Positions 20,630-31,191 of a stretch of DNA of 49,578 bases are shown here, piece by piece. Within the stretch, counting starts at the first letter, position 1; the number at the start of each line of letters is the position of its first letter. The position numbers and the translations under genes are program-made. Source of the stretch: Euglena gracilis (Eukaryota > Euglenozoa > Euglenophyceae > Euglenales > Euglenaceae); NCBI GenBank assembly GCA_900893395.1, contig CAAHFI010113726.1, forward strand, positions 1 through 49,578. The letters are read 5' to 3'. The notes below the pieces were generated by a model that was given only the letters and a program-made list of their open reading frames with translations, ran no database searches and was not told the DNA's origin.

Positions 20630-23600
20630 ATGACGGAATCCACAATGACCGCCCCAGAAAACGTGCAGTGGAACCAGGAACCTGAGCAATGGGAATACGA
20701 CACAGAAACGACCACAGACATGGCCAGGACCCTGGGGTGCGACATTGACATTGCACAATTGTCGCAGATGACAATTGCAATGGTCGAAATGGAACAAGAT
20801 GGGGAACAGAACCCCAGGACCAGGAGGAAACAGGGACAACACAGTTCACGGACACCGAAGACGACGAACTGGGAGACATCTACCAAGACACACAGCCACT
20901 GCAGCTCACATTCCACCCAGAACCCAGCACAGACACTCAGAACCAACTGTTGAGCCTGGAAGCGGCAAGACAGAGCCCGAACGAAGACCACTTCCAGGTC
21001 AACGGTGCAGGGGTGGAGGAATCTGAGGCGGAACCAGAACATTACGACTGGTTCGCCGACACAAACTGGTGGTCCAGTTTCGTACAGAACATGACGGAAT
21101 TCCAGCAGGAATTCCAAACTTTCAGGCGAGCCACTGAGTTTGTGAACCAGAAAACCACAGAGGTGATACAACGACTTCAAAACACCACGAACTGCAGTTT
21201 ACACGCTTGGAACAGCAGCTGATTACACAGGGGGAACGGACAGAAGGGTTGGTGTGGCGAACAGAAGGCGGGTATGAAGAGCTGTCCACAAACCTGGCCA
21301 CGGTAACTGAAAACTTGGAGGGGATGGTGACGAATCAAAACAGACTGTACCAGGGACACTTTGAGAACCTGGGACAACAGATTCGGGACCTGAAGGTGAT
21401 GGCTGGGCTGCTGGACGAAAAAATTAACGGGTTCCAGGGTTTGCTGCAAGTGGCAGGGGGAAGCACACAGACCCAGGGGCAACACCTCATAGGATTACTC
21501 GGCCAGCAGAAACAAAACGAGCAGGTGCTTCAAGAATTGCAGATGCGGATGCAGGGGGTCGAACAGACAATGGCTGGGTTGGCTGAAAGTCAACGGGAGG
21601 TGAAATCACGGGAGGCAGAGACAGAACGCCAGGTAGGGACACTGGCAGGCAACTGTGACGAGACGCTGAAAGAACTGAACCACAGGGTCCAACAAACACA
21701 AGAACATTTTACCAAGGCAATGAAAGGCCTGAACGCAAGGGTGGAACAACTGGTCGAGGGGCAACGGGACCAAACACTGGAACAGCGGATGACCAAACTT
21801 TCGCAGGAAGTCACCACCTTGACCAGACGTATGGACACCTGGCCGCGAACGATGAAAACAAAAGAAGATTTGACCGTCTGAACCAGGAAATGACAGGGCT
21901 GGACACAAGGTGGAGGAATCGGCCCAACCTTCAGGAGGGTACTGGGGGAATTCCAAAAGGGGTTTTCAAGACTGGGTCGCAGGAAGCCAGTGACCAGGCC
22001 AGGTGGATCGACATGTCATCCACACTGGGACAGATGGTAAACAAGGTGGGACGGTTGGAGGCACAGCTGACAGACCTCACCACACGAACAACACTGAAAG
22101 AAACGCAAGACTCTGGAATTTGGCAGCAGCAGTGTAGATCGCTGACTGCCGAGTTCCACAGTCAGAACCAACTGTGGCAAACGAAATGGGAGGCCACCGA
22201 AAAAAGATTAAATGAATTGACTGAACTGACACAAAAGACAAAAGAAAGTTTTGAAAAATCTCAATCTTATTCTTTCTCAGCAGCCTCTAGCTCTCTCAGC
22301 GACCGGCGACAACAGGGGACGGGGAAAACCCCAGAAACCCCAGCCCCTGGGCCAGTGGGCCAAGTGTCCAGACGGACAACAGAACCACCAAACGGGAAGG
22401 GGCAAACCCAAGAACCCCAGCCAGCGGCTGCAGCAAGGCAGCGAAGCCCAGGCCCAGCCACAGCCAGCACGGGGCAGGGGCTGACATCTGGGCCCCAGCC
22501 GGAGGCTTGGGCAGAACTGATGGGGTTGGGGGGACCCCAGCCAGCGGCCCCAGCCCCACAGCCAGCAGCCTCGGCCCCACAGCCAGTGACCCCAACGGGG
22601 GTCTGGGGGCCCCAAAGCCCCCTAACACAGCCCAGGGAGGGGACCCGAGGACCCCCAGGACAGCTCCGGGAGGGGACCCGAGGACCCCGAGAACCTGTGC
22701 CAGGTGTGGGTTGGGACCTCCCTGACCTAAAAACCCTAATGGTGCAAACGGTACAAGAAGAATTTAAAAAACTTTCAATCCGACAGGACCCCCCCGTGTC
22801 AAGACCCAACCCCCCAAACCCCAACCTGTGTTTGAACTTTCAGCCGACGCCCAACCTTTTCAACCTCGACCGAAACCGACAGACCCAATGCTGGAACACC
22901 AGCAGCGACTGGAGAGGGAACTGTTGGAAATCAAAAACATGATGCAACAGCAGAGTCAGCAACGGGAAAACACAGGTCCCAGCCAGATCACAGCCGCGAA
23001 CGCGGGATCTGTTCACATGGGTGACAGAAGAAAACCCAGGGCCACAAAACACAGCAGGTCCCCAATTCGGCAGCACATACACACCCATTTTTCATGTGGG
23101 GGCAGAAACGGTTGTCGCCCCAGTGGCAGCACAGGCTGCCCCCTCCATTGGGCTGCTGATGGGACCAGTGGGTGCAGCCATGACAAAAGACCTGGTCAGA
23201 CCGCTCCTCCAAGGAAATTTTGCAGATTTTTCTGTGAAATTTCCCATTTACCTGAACCGATTGTCAGCCGGACAGGGACCCCTCACAGATGACATGAAAC
23301 TGACAATTTTGGAGGGAAGCCTTGACGAGACGGGCCGGCTGGAGCTCCAGCGACGACAAGAACGGGGAGAAAAAATCAGGTATCAGGAATTTTGGAATTG
23401 GCTCTGCCAAAAGTACGAAGGGGACACCCAGCTGGCAATAAAGGAGGAGCTGAAAAACCTGAAACCCAGGTACGATGGAAAACTGACTCTGGGGGCATGG
23501 AGGGAGTTTGAAGCACGCTTCAAACTGCTCTACAGTCGGTTGGAACACCCCTCCGCAGACGATGCGTATGCATTGGTCGCTGAACGGATGCCTGAAATGA

Positions 23601-24541
23601 TGCGCAGAAACTGCATTCGTGAACAAGACAGGAGGAACCAAGACAGACCCACTCTGAAATTGAAGGGGCTGACAAGCGTACCTGGGGTCCCAGACGCAAC
23701 CAGGGAAGACGTAACAAGACTGGTGGCAGCCACACTTGGGGCTGACGAAAGGTTCCTCGTGACAGCCGACGGAACTGATTTCATCATCAGCCTGAACGGC
23801 AGCAGGGCGTCCCAGCTGCTGATGATGAAGAACGGCACAGCCCTGGCCTCAGGACACCAACCCAGATTCACAGTGGTACAAACAAAGCTGTCCCTGGAGG
23901 AGATGTTTGCAAAGGTGGAAACAGAACTGAGATGTCAGGAACAATCTGACACGTTCGGAAAGAATTCGGGGGTGGCAGAACCAGCCACGGGAACATCGAT
24001 CAAGATCCAGTGACAAAAGGGGGTATGTCCGGGAGGTGAAAGAAAACAATTCTTCTCGACCCAGAAGCAAAACGCCCCCACCTGCCCGGTCCCGTTCCAA
24101 TTCCCCAAAACCCAGACCACCAACTCCGGAAAAGGAAAGGCAGCCTTCGGGTGCCCCACAACCCCAGCCCCCAGCCCCCTACAATCAGGGACAGAGTCAA
24201 AATCAGGGCCAAAATTGGGCAGGCTGGACCACTGTGGATTACAGCAAGGGGAAAGGGAAAGGCAAGGGACAGGGTTCGTATCCTGACCAAGGCAAGGGAA
24301 AAGGGTCTGGGAAGGGGAGCGGGAAGGGAAATTCAGGAAAGGACAACCGTCCTGGCAGTCGACACAGAACTCCGGGACAGCCGGACAGCCCAGATACGTG
24401 CCACCTCCAGATGACGGACGGTGTTACAACTGTGAACAGCCGGGACATTTCAAACGAGAGTGTCCACAGCCACCGCGGTGGACACAGAAAACGGCAGCAC
24501 CACAGACTGGACAGCAGGTTGCTGCCCAGGGGCAGAAGTGA
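20630..24541 (+). pseudogene. gag of copy 2 (fossil)
   Basis: About 1,300 codons, far longer than typical Gag. First ATG after the primer site chosen at 20,630 (MTESTMTAPENVQWNQ); the frame is open further upstream, so the start is not certain. Order: acidic Gln/Glu-rich start; coiled coil at 21,200-22,250 (LEGMVTNQNRLYQ, LAESQREVKSREAETERQ); a Pro/Gln/Ala-rich stretch at 22,300-22,720; a second short coiled block; capsid-like domain at 23,110-23,980 (LQGNFADFSVKFPIYLNRL, LYSRLEHPSADDAYALVAER); Arg/Ser/Pro and Gly/Lys-rich basic region; CCHC knuckle CYNCEQPGHFKREC at 24,422-24,464. It would form the particle and package RNA. Broken at several points. Confidence 0.75.
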
Positions 24542-24632
24542 AGCAGCTGCGGTAAGGAGGGAGGGGACGAGAGGGGCGACTCTCTGAGTAAACAAACCGA
24601 ACAGAGGGACAGAAAGGAGCCATTACCGCAGC
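24536..24632 (+). promoter_or_regulatory. gag/pol boundary with stem-loop
   Basis: The gag terminator (24,539-24,541) is followed four bases later by GCTGCGGTAA (24,546-24,555), perfectly complementary to TTACCGCAGC at 24,623-24,632. Copy 1 has the same arrangement (12,307-12,316 with 12,384-12,393), and copy 3 keeps the terminator and most of the left arm. A terminator followed by RNA structure, with pol carrying on downstream, is the layout of retroelements that make Gag-Pol by occasional read-through. That use is inference. Confidence 0.45.
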
Positions 24633-24779
24633 AGAAACAGCGAACGGAGGGAGGTAAGGGATCCAGGGGTTCAGACCAGAAAGCACAAAACAGACAAAGA
24701 CAAAACACAAAGACTCAGGTGCCACGGGAGGAGGCTAGCTGCAGGTTTGGGCGGGCAGCCTCCCGTTGGATCACCAACC

Positions 24780-25300
24780 AGTACTACGTGCGGGACAGTT
24801 TTGTGAAAAAAATCATCTCACATTTCGGTTTGCAACCACAGGTGGATGCCTTCGCCACAGAACAGGACAAGCGGTTCCGCGTTGGTGGGGACCAGACAGC
24901 CCACACGGCACAGATGCCTTCCAAAAAAATTGGCAGGGCAGCCTCCTGTGGATCAACCCCCCGTTCGACAAAATCCCAGAGGTGATCAAAAAAATTCAGA
25001 CAGACCAGGCCCACGCGGTTTTGGTGGTGCCTCAGTGGAAACACCGAGTTTGGTACCCACAGGCCAGAAAACTGACCCTCATGTCCATGACTTTTCCCGC
25101 AAAAACCAAATTTTTTGGCAGGGTCGACAAGGGTTGCAGGGAAACACAGTGGCCAGTGGAGGTGCTGCTGGTGTGTGGGCACACGGAACGCTGTGATTAC
25201 CTGACGGGCTTCCACCAGCACATGACCCCCCACACCCAACGTCCAAGGTCAACTTCGGGACTGTGCAACATGTTCCACCTTTGGAGACAGGGAGGGGGTG
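24780..25300 (+). pseudogene. Adenine-methyltransferase (Dam)-like module of copy 2
   Basis: Visible blocks: VDAFAT at 24,842-24,859; LLWINPPFDKIPEVIKKI with its NPPF at about 24,955-24,966; LVVPQWKHRVWYP near 25,020-25,060. Amino-DNA methyltransferases act through (D/N)PP(Y/F), and a related domain is known in DIRS retroelements after RNase H. In this element the module lies at the start of pol, before the C5 methyltransferase. No separate S-adenosylmethionine motif is clear, so the module may be degenerate or may serve another role. The alternative is a structural domain that only resembles a methyltransferase. Confidence 0.52.
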
Positions 25301-25374
25301 ATGAACACCAGCCACTGGGGAAAACAGACCTGCCGGGAAAAACGTTTTGGACCGTTCAGCAGAACCGAAACTGA

Positions 25375-25985
25375 AAATGCTGGACCTTTTCTGTGGTACC
25401 AAGTCGGTGGGCCAAGCATACGAAAAAATGGGGTTTCAGGTGGTGACAGTGGACCTGGACCCCAAGTGGCAGGCAGATTTTCAGGTGGATGTCTTGACGT
25501 GGGACTACAAAAAGTTTTGAAACCTGGGGAATTCCACACGGTGGTCTGTGGGTTCCCTGTACGGAATTCAGCCTGGCACTCACAACCAGACCAAGACAAC
25601 TGGAGAAGGGGGACGCATTGGCCAAAAAGGCCCTGGAGATCGTGAAATTCTGCGACCGCAGAAATGGTGGCTGGAAAATCCCAGACATGGGTACCTCAGA
25701 CACAGGGAGTACATGAAACCATATCCATTTGTGGATGTGGATTATTGTCAATACTCCGACTGGGGGTACAAAAAGCCAACACGAATCTGGGGCAGCCCAG
25801 ATATTCTGCAAGTGCAGGGAAAGCTGTGTGACGGGAGAACATGTCCCAACCTGATCCCAGGGCAGAAGGGTCACCGGGTGAAAATCTCCAACACGACGAG
25901 TATTTCCAGAAACAAAAAGTATCGAATCCAGAAAAACTGATCCAAGATTTGGCTGGTTGGAAGATGAACAAAACACACAGGAGCC
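25375..25985 (+). pseudogene. Cytosine-C5 DNA methyltransferase-like module of copy 2
   Basis: Motifs in order: LDLFCGTKSVGQ at 25,379-25,414 (motif I, cofactor binding), VVTVDLDPKWQADF (motif II region), VDVLTWDY, PCTEFS at 25,555-25,572 (motif IV; Cys is the usual catalytic nucleophile), WLENPRHG around 25,668-25,690 (in place of the ENV of motif VI), and VDYCQYSDWGYKKPTRIW at 25,737-25,791. The pattern fits phage-type C5 methyltransferases with a PCTEYS-like motif more than host maintenance enzymes. At about 200 residues it is compact and lacks an obvious target-recognition domain. It might methylate the element's own DNA. Fossil, with a few breaks. Confidence 0.72.
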
Positions 25986-26104
25986 TGCGGCACAGCCAAA
26001 AATCCCACGGAGCACCATGAAAACGTTCACCTGCCAAAACGGTTGCTTGGGCCAGCATCGGAACGACTGTTGGGACAGGTGGTGAAACGGGGGAAGTCCA
26101 AGCA

Positions 26105-26510
26105 ACTTTGATTGGCATTCGTGCGGTCTGCCCGAATGGTGAAACGGTGGACCTGAAGGCCCTCGTGGACACAGGGGCCCAAACCAACCTGATCAGAAAA
26201 GACCTCTACCCCCAGGAGCCTTCACGGTGTCAAACCACCCCTTGGCCCTCGTCACTGCCGACGGCACACGGATGGGGGGAGGGTTGCATGAAACGACACT
26301 AACACTGAAATTCACGGCCCAGATTTTCAACCAAGACAACACAAGGGAATGGACAACCACGGGGACCTTCCACGACGCGGCAATCCAGGTGGATGCCATT
26401 TTGGGGTATCCCTGGATGGAGCAACACCACTTAGGGGTTTTTCCACACCTACATTCACTGGCCCTGATAGGGGAACCATTGCTCCTGCTGACAAGTTGGA
26501 AAGGGGTAAG
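26105..26510 (+). pseudogene. Aspartic protease of copy 2
   Basis: KALVDTGAQTNLIRKDL near 26,159-26,205 carries the Asp-Thr-Gly triad; the second half ends with ILGYPWMEQHHLG near 26,399-26,437. Retroelement proteases work as dimers and release the Gag and Pol proteins. The position after the methyltransferase modules and before reverse transcriptase is the normal Ty3/gypsy one apart from the inserted modules. Confidence 0.76.
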
Positions 26511-26689
26511 AGAACGGGAACAGGGTGACAGAAAAATTTTGAAGAAAATCAGCAAGGTGCGGGCCATGAACCTGCAGGTGCCTGCAGAAGCAGGTGAAAC
26601 GGAAGAATTTTTGTTTGAAGACGAAACAGTTTTGGAAAATCTGGCCCAGCATCTGGAAACCAGAAAACGCAAAGCCCCACAGGGGGTCC

Positions 26690-27620
26690 AGGGGTGATAG
26701 CCGTGCCTGAAGGGCAGGCTGTGGAGGGAGACAGGGTGACAGATTTGGTCGCAAAGCTGCGCAAAGACTACGAGGGAGTGGTGTTGAGGGACAAGATCTA
26801 CCCAAACCCCCCTGAACGTGGTCCACTGGGTTTCGGGAAAATAGAACTCAAACCTGGGACGGTGGCAAAAAAACAAAGACCCATCCACATGACCGGAGAA
26901 CGCCGACAGGCACTCCTGGACATGGTCGACGAGTGGGTCAGGGATGAAAAGGTGGAGGATGGGAGAAGTGACTGGTCCAGCCCCACGTTCGTGGTGGCCA
27001 AGAAAGGGGGAAAGTGGAGGGGGGTGGTGGATTTCAGGGCCCTGAACGAGGCCACGGTGACAGACGCACACCCCCTCCCCCGGATCGAAGACATCTGGTC
27101 CAACAGGGTCAACGGGCAATGTACAGTGTGTTGGACCTAAAGGATGCTTTCCATCAGGTACCCATGAGAAAGGAATCCCGACCCTACACCTGCTGTAGTA
27201 CACCAAGAGGAACGAAGCAGTGGAAAGTAGTGGTGATGGGGATGAAAAACGGAGTCCCAATTTTCCAGAGGGTCATTGAATACAGCCTGGAGGAGGTCGC
27301 AGACATTGCCAACCCCTACGTAGATGACATCATCGTAGGCACAGTTTGGCAGGGAACGGAAGAGGCAACAATCCTCCAACACGACAAGGACATCCGCAGA
27401 GTCATGGAGGCACTCAAGAAACAGCTGCTCGTAGCCGACATCAAAAAATGTAAGTTTTTTGTGCATGAAGTGGAATTCTGCGGACACATCCTGGGGGAGG
27501 ACAACGGAGACCAGCCCCAGGAAAACTGATGGCCCTGGAAAAGTGGGAAGAACCGAAAACCATCACAGCCCTCCGCGCATTCCTGGGATTCACCAACTAC
27601 TACTCCTCCTACATCCCAGG
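26690..27620 (+). pseudogene. Reverse transcriptase of copy 2
   Basis: Ty3/gypsy reverse transcriptase with WSSPTFVVAKKGGKWRGVVD, FRALNEATVTDAHPLPRIED, LDLKDAFHQVPM, YVDDIIVG at 27,317-27,340 (the two catalytic Asp), and KKCKFFVHEVEFCGHILG, then the thumb ALRAFLGFTNYYSSYIPGY. It copies the element RNA into DNA from the tRNA primer. The aspartates of all three catalytic motifs are readable. Confidence 0.87.
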
Positions 27621-30231
27621 ATACGCGGAGCTGGCAGCGGACCTGATGGAAAAACTCAAGGTGAAAAAGGGACTGGGAAAAAAGGGGAGCCAGATGCCTG
27701 TGTTTTTCGGGGAGAAGGAACGCAAGGCGTTCCAGGCCATCAAGGACAAACTGTTGGGCAGCCTCAAACTGCAAACGGTCAACCCCGACAAGCCATTCAT
27801 CCTCCGAGTGGATGCCAGTGGCAGGGCTGTGGGGGCTGCCTTGGAGCAGTTTGTGGAGGATGGATTGGGGAAACCGGACACCACAACGGCACAGACCAAG
27901 AAAACTGCCCCAGTGGCATTTTGTTCACGGAAATTGGCACCGGGACAGGTCAGGACTTGGACACCACGGGACAAGGAATACGCGGTGATCCTGGCCCTTC
28001 AGAAATGGGCCTCATGGATCGGTATGCAACCGGTGCTGGTCCTGACCGATCACAAGGCAATCGAGTCCTGGGCCACAGAAAACCTGGACACAGCCACAGG
28101 GTTGTCGGGACGTAGGGCCAGATGGCACGAACTCCTTTCAAAATTTGATATCACGGTGGCCTACGTACCTGGGAAGGACAACGTGGTGGCTGACGCCTTG
28201 AGCAGGTGGGCCTATCCCGCCTCACAGGCGTTTGCCGACGTCAGTGTGCACGGCAGTGAGGAGGATGACCGCCTCATGCAAGAAATAATCGAACAGGAAA
28301 GGAAGGAGGAAAGGGGCTGCTCAGTGGTTTCAATGAAGGAATTGCTACGGGCACAGAAAAATTTGGGAGACCCACCCCTCGTTGTGGCCGTCACAACAAG
28401 GGGAGGGGCCAAGACTGGTGAGGATTCGGCCACAACGAGTAAAGTCACACCAGGGAAGGAGACCCCCCAGAAAAAACTTCAAAAACTTCAAAACCCAAGG
28501 ACAGGGACACCGAAGGCACACAAGAAAAGGGAACCCCAGAAAAAGAAATGGCCAAGAGGACAGCCACAGAGGAAGACCCCCCTAGGCGAAGAACCTTGGA
28601 AGAGGACCCTGTGGACCCTCCAAAAACAGCAAGTCCAGGGAGACGGACTCGAGGACGCGCAGCGTCCCTCATCTTCGACGAGCCTGCCTGTGGGACCTCC
28701 ATCAAGGGGAGTGCACGCCCCGGAGCTTCCACCGACAGGGTCGCAGTCGGTGATGGACGAGGACTGGAGGAGCGGGTACAGCGGGTGCCCCAAGTGGGGC
28801 CCTGTGCTCAAGGGGTTGGAGGATTCGGGGTTCAAAGAATGGCCTGAGGGCTTCCGATTTGAAAACGGAAGGCTCTTCAAACACGGACTCTTGTGTGTAC
28901 CAAGGGATGTCACGGGGAGGGTCATCAGGGAACACCACGAAGCGGCGGGACACCCAGGGGCTGAACGGCTGTGGGATCAGATGGGTCGGTGGTTTCTTTT
29001 CGCTGACCACCAACACGCAAAAAAACTGACCAGCAAAATGATGGGGATGTGTGAAACGTGTCAGGTCACTGAGCCGAACCATCAACCTTTCAAGTGTCCG
29101 ATACAACCAACACCGGTCCCGCCCCACCTGATGGACAGCGTGGCGGTCGACCTCTTTGCACTACCGGAAACCACTTTTGAAGGGAAACGGTACGACACTT
29201 TGGCACTTTGTGTGGACCGATTGAGTGGGTGGATGGTTGCTACCCCCCATCTTAACAAGGGTCTCACAGCAGAAAAGGTGGCCAAGGAAATGTTTCGACA
29301 GTGGGATCTGTTCGGAATCCCCTCGGTGGTGAGTTCCGACAGGGGTCCACAGTTCATAGCAGCCTGGTGGAAAACTCTGTGCGCGGCACACGGTGTAAGG
29401 GTTGCCTATGGACAGGCTTACCACCATCAGGCGAACGGAAGGGCAGAGGTAGCCGGGCAGCAGGTAATGCGGAAACTTGCAAAACTGGCTGCAGAAAACG
29501 GTGTCCCGTGGGTGGAACTCCTCCCACGGGCCCTGAGAGCCATTCACGACGTGCCGGGTGAGGCTGGATTGTCCCCTTATGAAATTGTTTTTGGGCGACA
29601 CCGACCGTTGTGTGGGATTCCGCACAAACCACAGCGGGAGGCTGAAGGTGCAACCGAATTCCTCAAGCGAATGAAGGAACAAGACAGGTGGGTGGCCCAA
29701 ACGCTCAATGAAAAACTGGAGGCTCGGAAAGAGGCTGTGAACCAGAAACGACGTGAACCCCCAGCCCTTCAAATTGGTTCCAAGGTTTGGTACCAACCTG
29801 AACGACAGCCTGGAACCGACAAGTTGGAACCCAGGTGGAAAGGGCCAGCGGTGGTTTTGGAAAGAGTGGGAGACCACTCCTATGTGGTGGAGCTTCAGCC
29901 GGGGAAGCGACAACCAGCCCACCGTTCCCAACTGAAACCACACGTGGAAGACCTTTACTCGACCACCCCCGTGCCTTTGTATTTTTGGTGTGGGAAAGCA
30001 CAAGAACTGGAGGTTGGACCCGACGAGTGGGAGGTGGAAAGGGTGCTCAACCACCGACATGAAAACGGGAAGACGGAATTTTTGGTGCGGTGGAAAGGAT
30101 TTGGGCCAGAAGAGGACCAATGGGAACCACTGGGGAATTTCTTCTTCAGAATCAACAAGGACGTGGTTGCCTATTGTGTGGAGAACGGGGTGGATTTGGA
30201 CGTCAAGGAATTGTTGGAACTGATGAAGTGA
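27529..30231 (+). CDS. Longest open frame of pol in copy 2: RNase H, integrase, chromodomain
   Basis: An uninterrupted 900-codon frame covering the end of reverse transcriptase, RNase H, a basic linker, integrase and chromodomain. It is not a separate gene: the ATG at 27,529 is an internal Met of pol, and the natural polyprotein starts upstream. It shows that this half of pol has had little time to decay. The corresponding part of copy 1 is almost identical but interrupted. The domains are listed separately. Confidence 0.85.
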   Translation: MALEKWEEPKTITALRAFLGFTNYYSSYIPGYAELAADLMEKLKVKKGLGKKGSQMPVFFGEKERKAFQAIKDKLLGSLKLQTVNPDKPFILRVDASGRAVGAALEQFVEDGLGKPDTTTAQTKKTAPVAFCSRKLAPGQVRTWTPRDKEYAVILALQKWASWIGMQPVLVLTDHKAIESWATENLDTATGLSGRRARWHELLSKFDITVAYVPGKDNVVADALSRWAYPASQAFADVSVHGSEEDDRLMQEIIEQERKEERGCSVVSMKELLRAQKNLGDPPLVVAVTTRGGAKTGEDSATTSKVTPGKETPQKKLQKLQNPRTGTPKAHKKREPQKKKWPRGQPQRKTPLGEEPWKRTLWTLQKQQVQGDGLEDAQRPSSSTSLPVGPPSRGVHAPELPPTGSQSVMDEDWRSGYSGCPKWGPVLKGLEDSGFKEWPEGFRFENGRLFKHGLLCVPRDVTGRVIREHHEAAGHPGAERLWDQMGRWFLFADHQHAKKLTSKMMGMCETCQVTEPNHQPFKCPIQPTPVPPHLMDSVAVDLFALPETTFEGKRYDTLALCVDRLSGWMVATPHLNKGLTAEKVAKEMFRQWDLFGIPSVVSSDRGPQFIAAWWKTLCAAHGVRVAYGQAYHHQANGRAEVAGQQVMRKLAKLAAENGVPWVELLPRALRAIHDVPGEAGLSPYEIVFGRHRPLCGIPHKPQREAEGATEFLKRMKEQDRWVAQTLNEKLEARKEAVNQKRREPPALQIGSKVWYQPERQPGTDKLEPRWKGPAVVLERVGDHSYVVELQPGKRQPAHRSQLKPHVEDLYSTTPVPLYFWCGKAQELEVGPDEWEVERVLNHRHENGKTEFLVRWKGFGPEEDQWEPLGNFFFRINKDVVAYCVENGVDLDVKELLELMK
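27640..28215 (+). pseudogene. RNase H of copy 2
   Basis: FILRVDASGRAVGAALEQF (first catalytic Asp), FCSRKLAPGQ, YAVILALQKWASWIG (Glu-equivalent helix region), VLTDHKAIESWA (Asp) and DNVVADALSRW at 28,179-28,209 (final Asp). It degrades the RNA strand of RNA/DNA hybrids. It is followed by about 235 residues without a known fold (28,216-28,920) that are Lys/Arg/Pro-rich (KKREPQKKKWPRGQPQRK), a longer linker to integrase than is usual. Confidence 0.83.
28920..29935 (+). pseudogene. Integrase of copy 2
   Basis: HHCC zinc-binding domain (HHEAAGHPG, 28,933-28,959; MCETCQ near 29,047-29,064), then the DDE core: Asp in DSVAVDLFA near 29,147, Asp in SSDRGPQFIAAWW near 29,337, and Glu in GRAEVAGQQ near 29,440-29,466. 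The carboxyl part has KVWYQPERQ and RWKGPAVVLERV near 29,833-29,868, a GPY/F-type module typical of chromovirus integrases. All three catalytic acids are present. Confidence 0.87.
30025..30150 (+). pseudogene. Chromodomain at the pol carboxyl end, copy 2
   Basis: EWEVERVLNHRHENGKTEF, then FLVRWKGFGPEEDQWEPL. This is the chromodomain pattern (E-V-E-x-I/V-L … Y/F-L-V-K/R-W-K-G-Y/F … W-E-P). In chromoviruses it binds methylated histone H3 and guides integration. Placing a histone-mark reader in the same polyprotein as two DNA-methyltransferase-like modules is notable. Confidence 0.85.
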
Positions 30232-30240
30232 CAAGGTTCC

Positions 30241-31191
30241 TTGTCTTCATCATCCCCACATTTCCTCACAGATGCCCCGACATCGACGTCCACAACGCCA
30301 ACACCTACACCAACAACCCCAACATCACCACCCCTACTTTCAACCTCAACCCCTTCGACGCCCACCCCCTCCCCCATACCAGCCACCCCCAACCCCCGAC
30401 TTCATCATCCCCACAATTCTACCCCCACCCCTACGCAAGGCCCTCGAGGCCGAGCTCCCCCCGCCACCTGCTGGAGAACGCCCACACCCACCCCTACCCA
30501 GCCTACACCCACCCCAATACCACCCCAGCCCACCCCAACAACGACACCACCCCCCGGAGGGAGCGCGGGCGCTCCGTCTGCAGCAGCCCCCGCAGCCCCC
30601 GCTCCCTCAGCCCCCCCTCTACCTCGGGACTCCGGAGCGGAGCCCGTCCCCCCGGCGTCGCCGACCTCCCCTCCTCCTCCGACAACGACCCGCCCCCGCG
30701 ACGCCCCACCCCCTGGTACCTCCGGGACCTCTGGGGCTAGCTCCCCCCTGGAGGCTCCCTTCCCCCCCACCCCCATATTGGTTCGGGCTGCCCCCTCGCA
30801 GCCCCCCCTTTACCTGTCCAGAGCTCTCAGACCGTTTCTTCAACCGCAGTGGGAAGGGAAGCTGTCCCACACTGAACCTGGAGCGCCCCCCCCCACGCCG
30901 AACCTGGGGTGCTCCCCCCACACTGAACCTAGGGTGCCCCCCCCCCCTCAGCGAGGACCTGGGTTCCCCCCCACGGGCAGCCTAAGGTTGGGGCAGAGAT
31001 TTTTTATTAAAAAAAAAGGGGAGCGGCGCTTGGCGCCTGCCGTTCCCCCCCCGACAAGGGACCTGGGGGGGGTCCAGCCACCAAACCAAAAAAAAAAAAA
31101 AGAAAAAGAAAAAAAAAAAAAGACAAGAAAGGAAAAGATGGGGGGCCCAGCCAACTGCCCCCCCCCAAAACAGACCGTGGGCAGCGCTTGA
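30241..31191 (+). other. Pro-rich open frame and C-rich 3' region, copy 2
   Basis: A 316-codon open frame starts nine bases after the pol terminator, but the sequence is so C-rich that all plus frames stay open and read Pro/Thr/Ser. No signal peptide, membrane segment or known domain is seen. It is probably untranslated; a small possibility remains that it is a mucin-like extra protein. Confidence 0.3.

Noticed and set aside
29161-30234. 357-codon minus-strand frame and similar long minus frames at 12,787-13,599 and 26,193-27,260
   Set aside because: They lie opposite plus-strand pol domains with clear motifs and are shadows of its codon use.
30241-31191. Possible envelope or third gene after pol
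   Set aside because: No signal peptide, membrane anchor or cysteine pattern; all plus frames are open because the DNA is C-rich.
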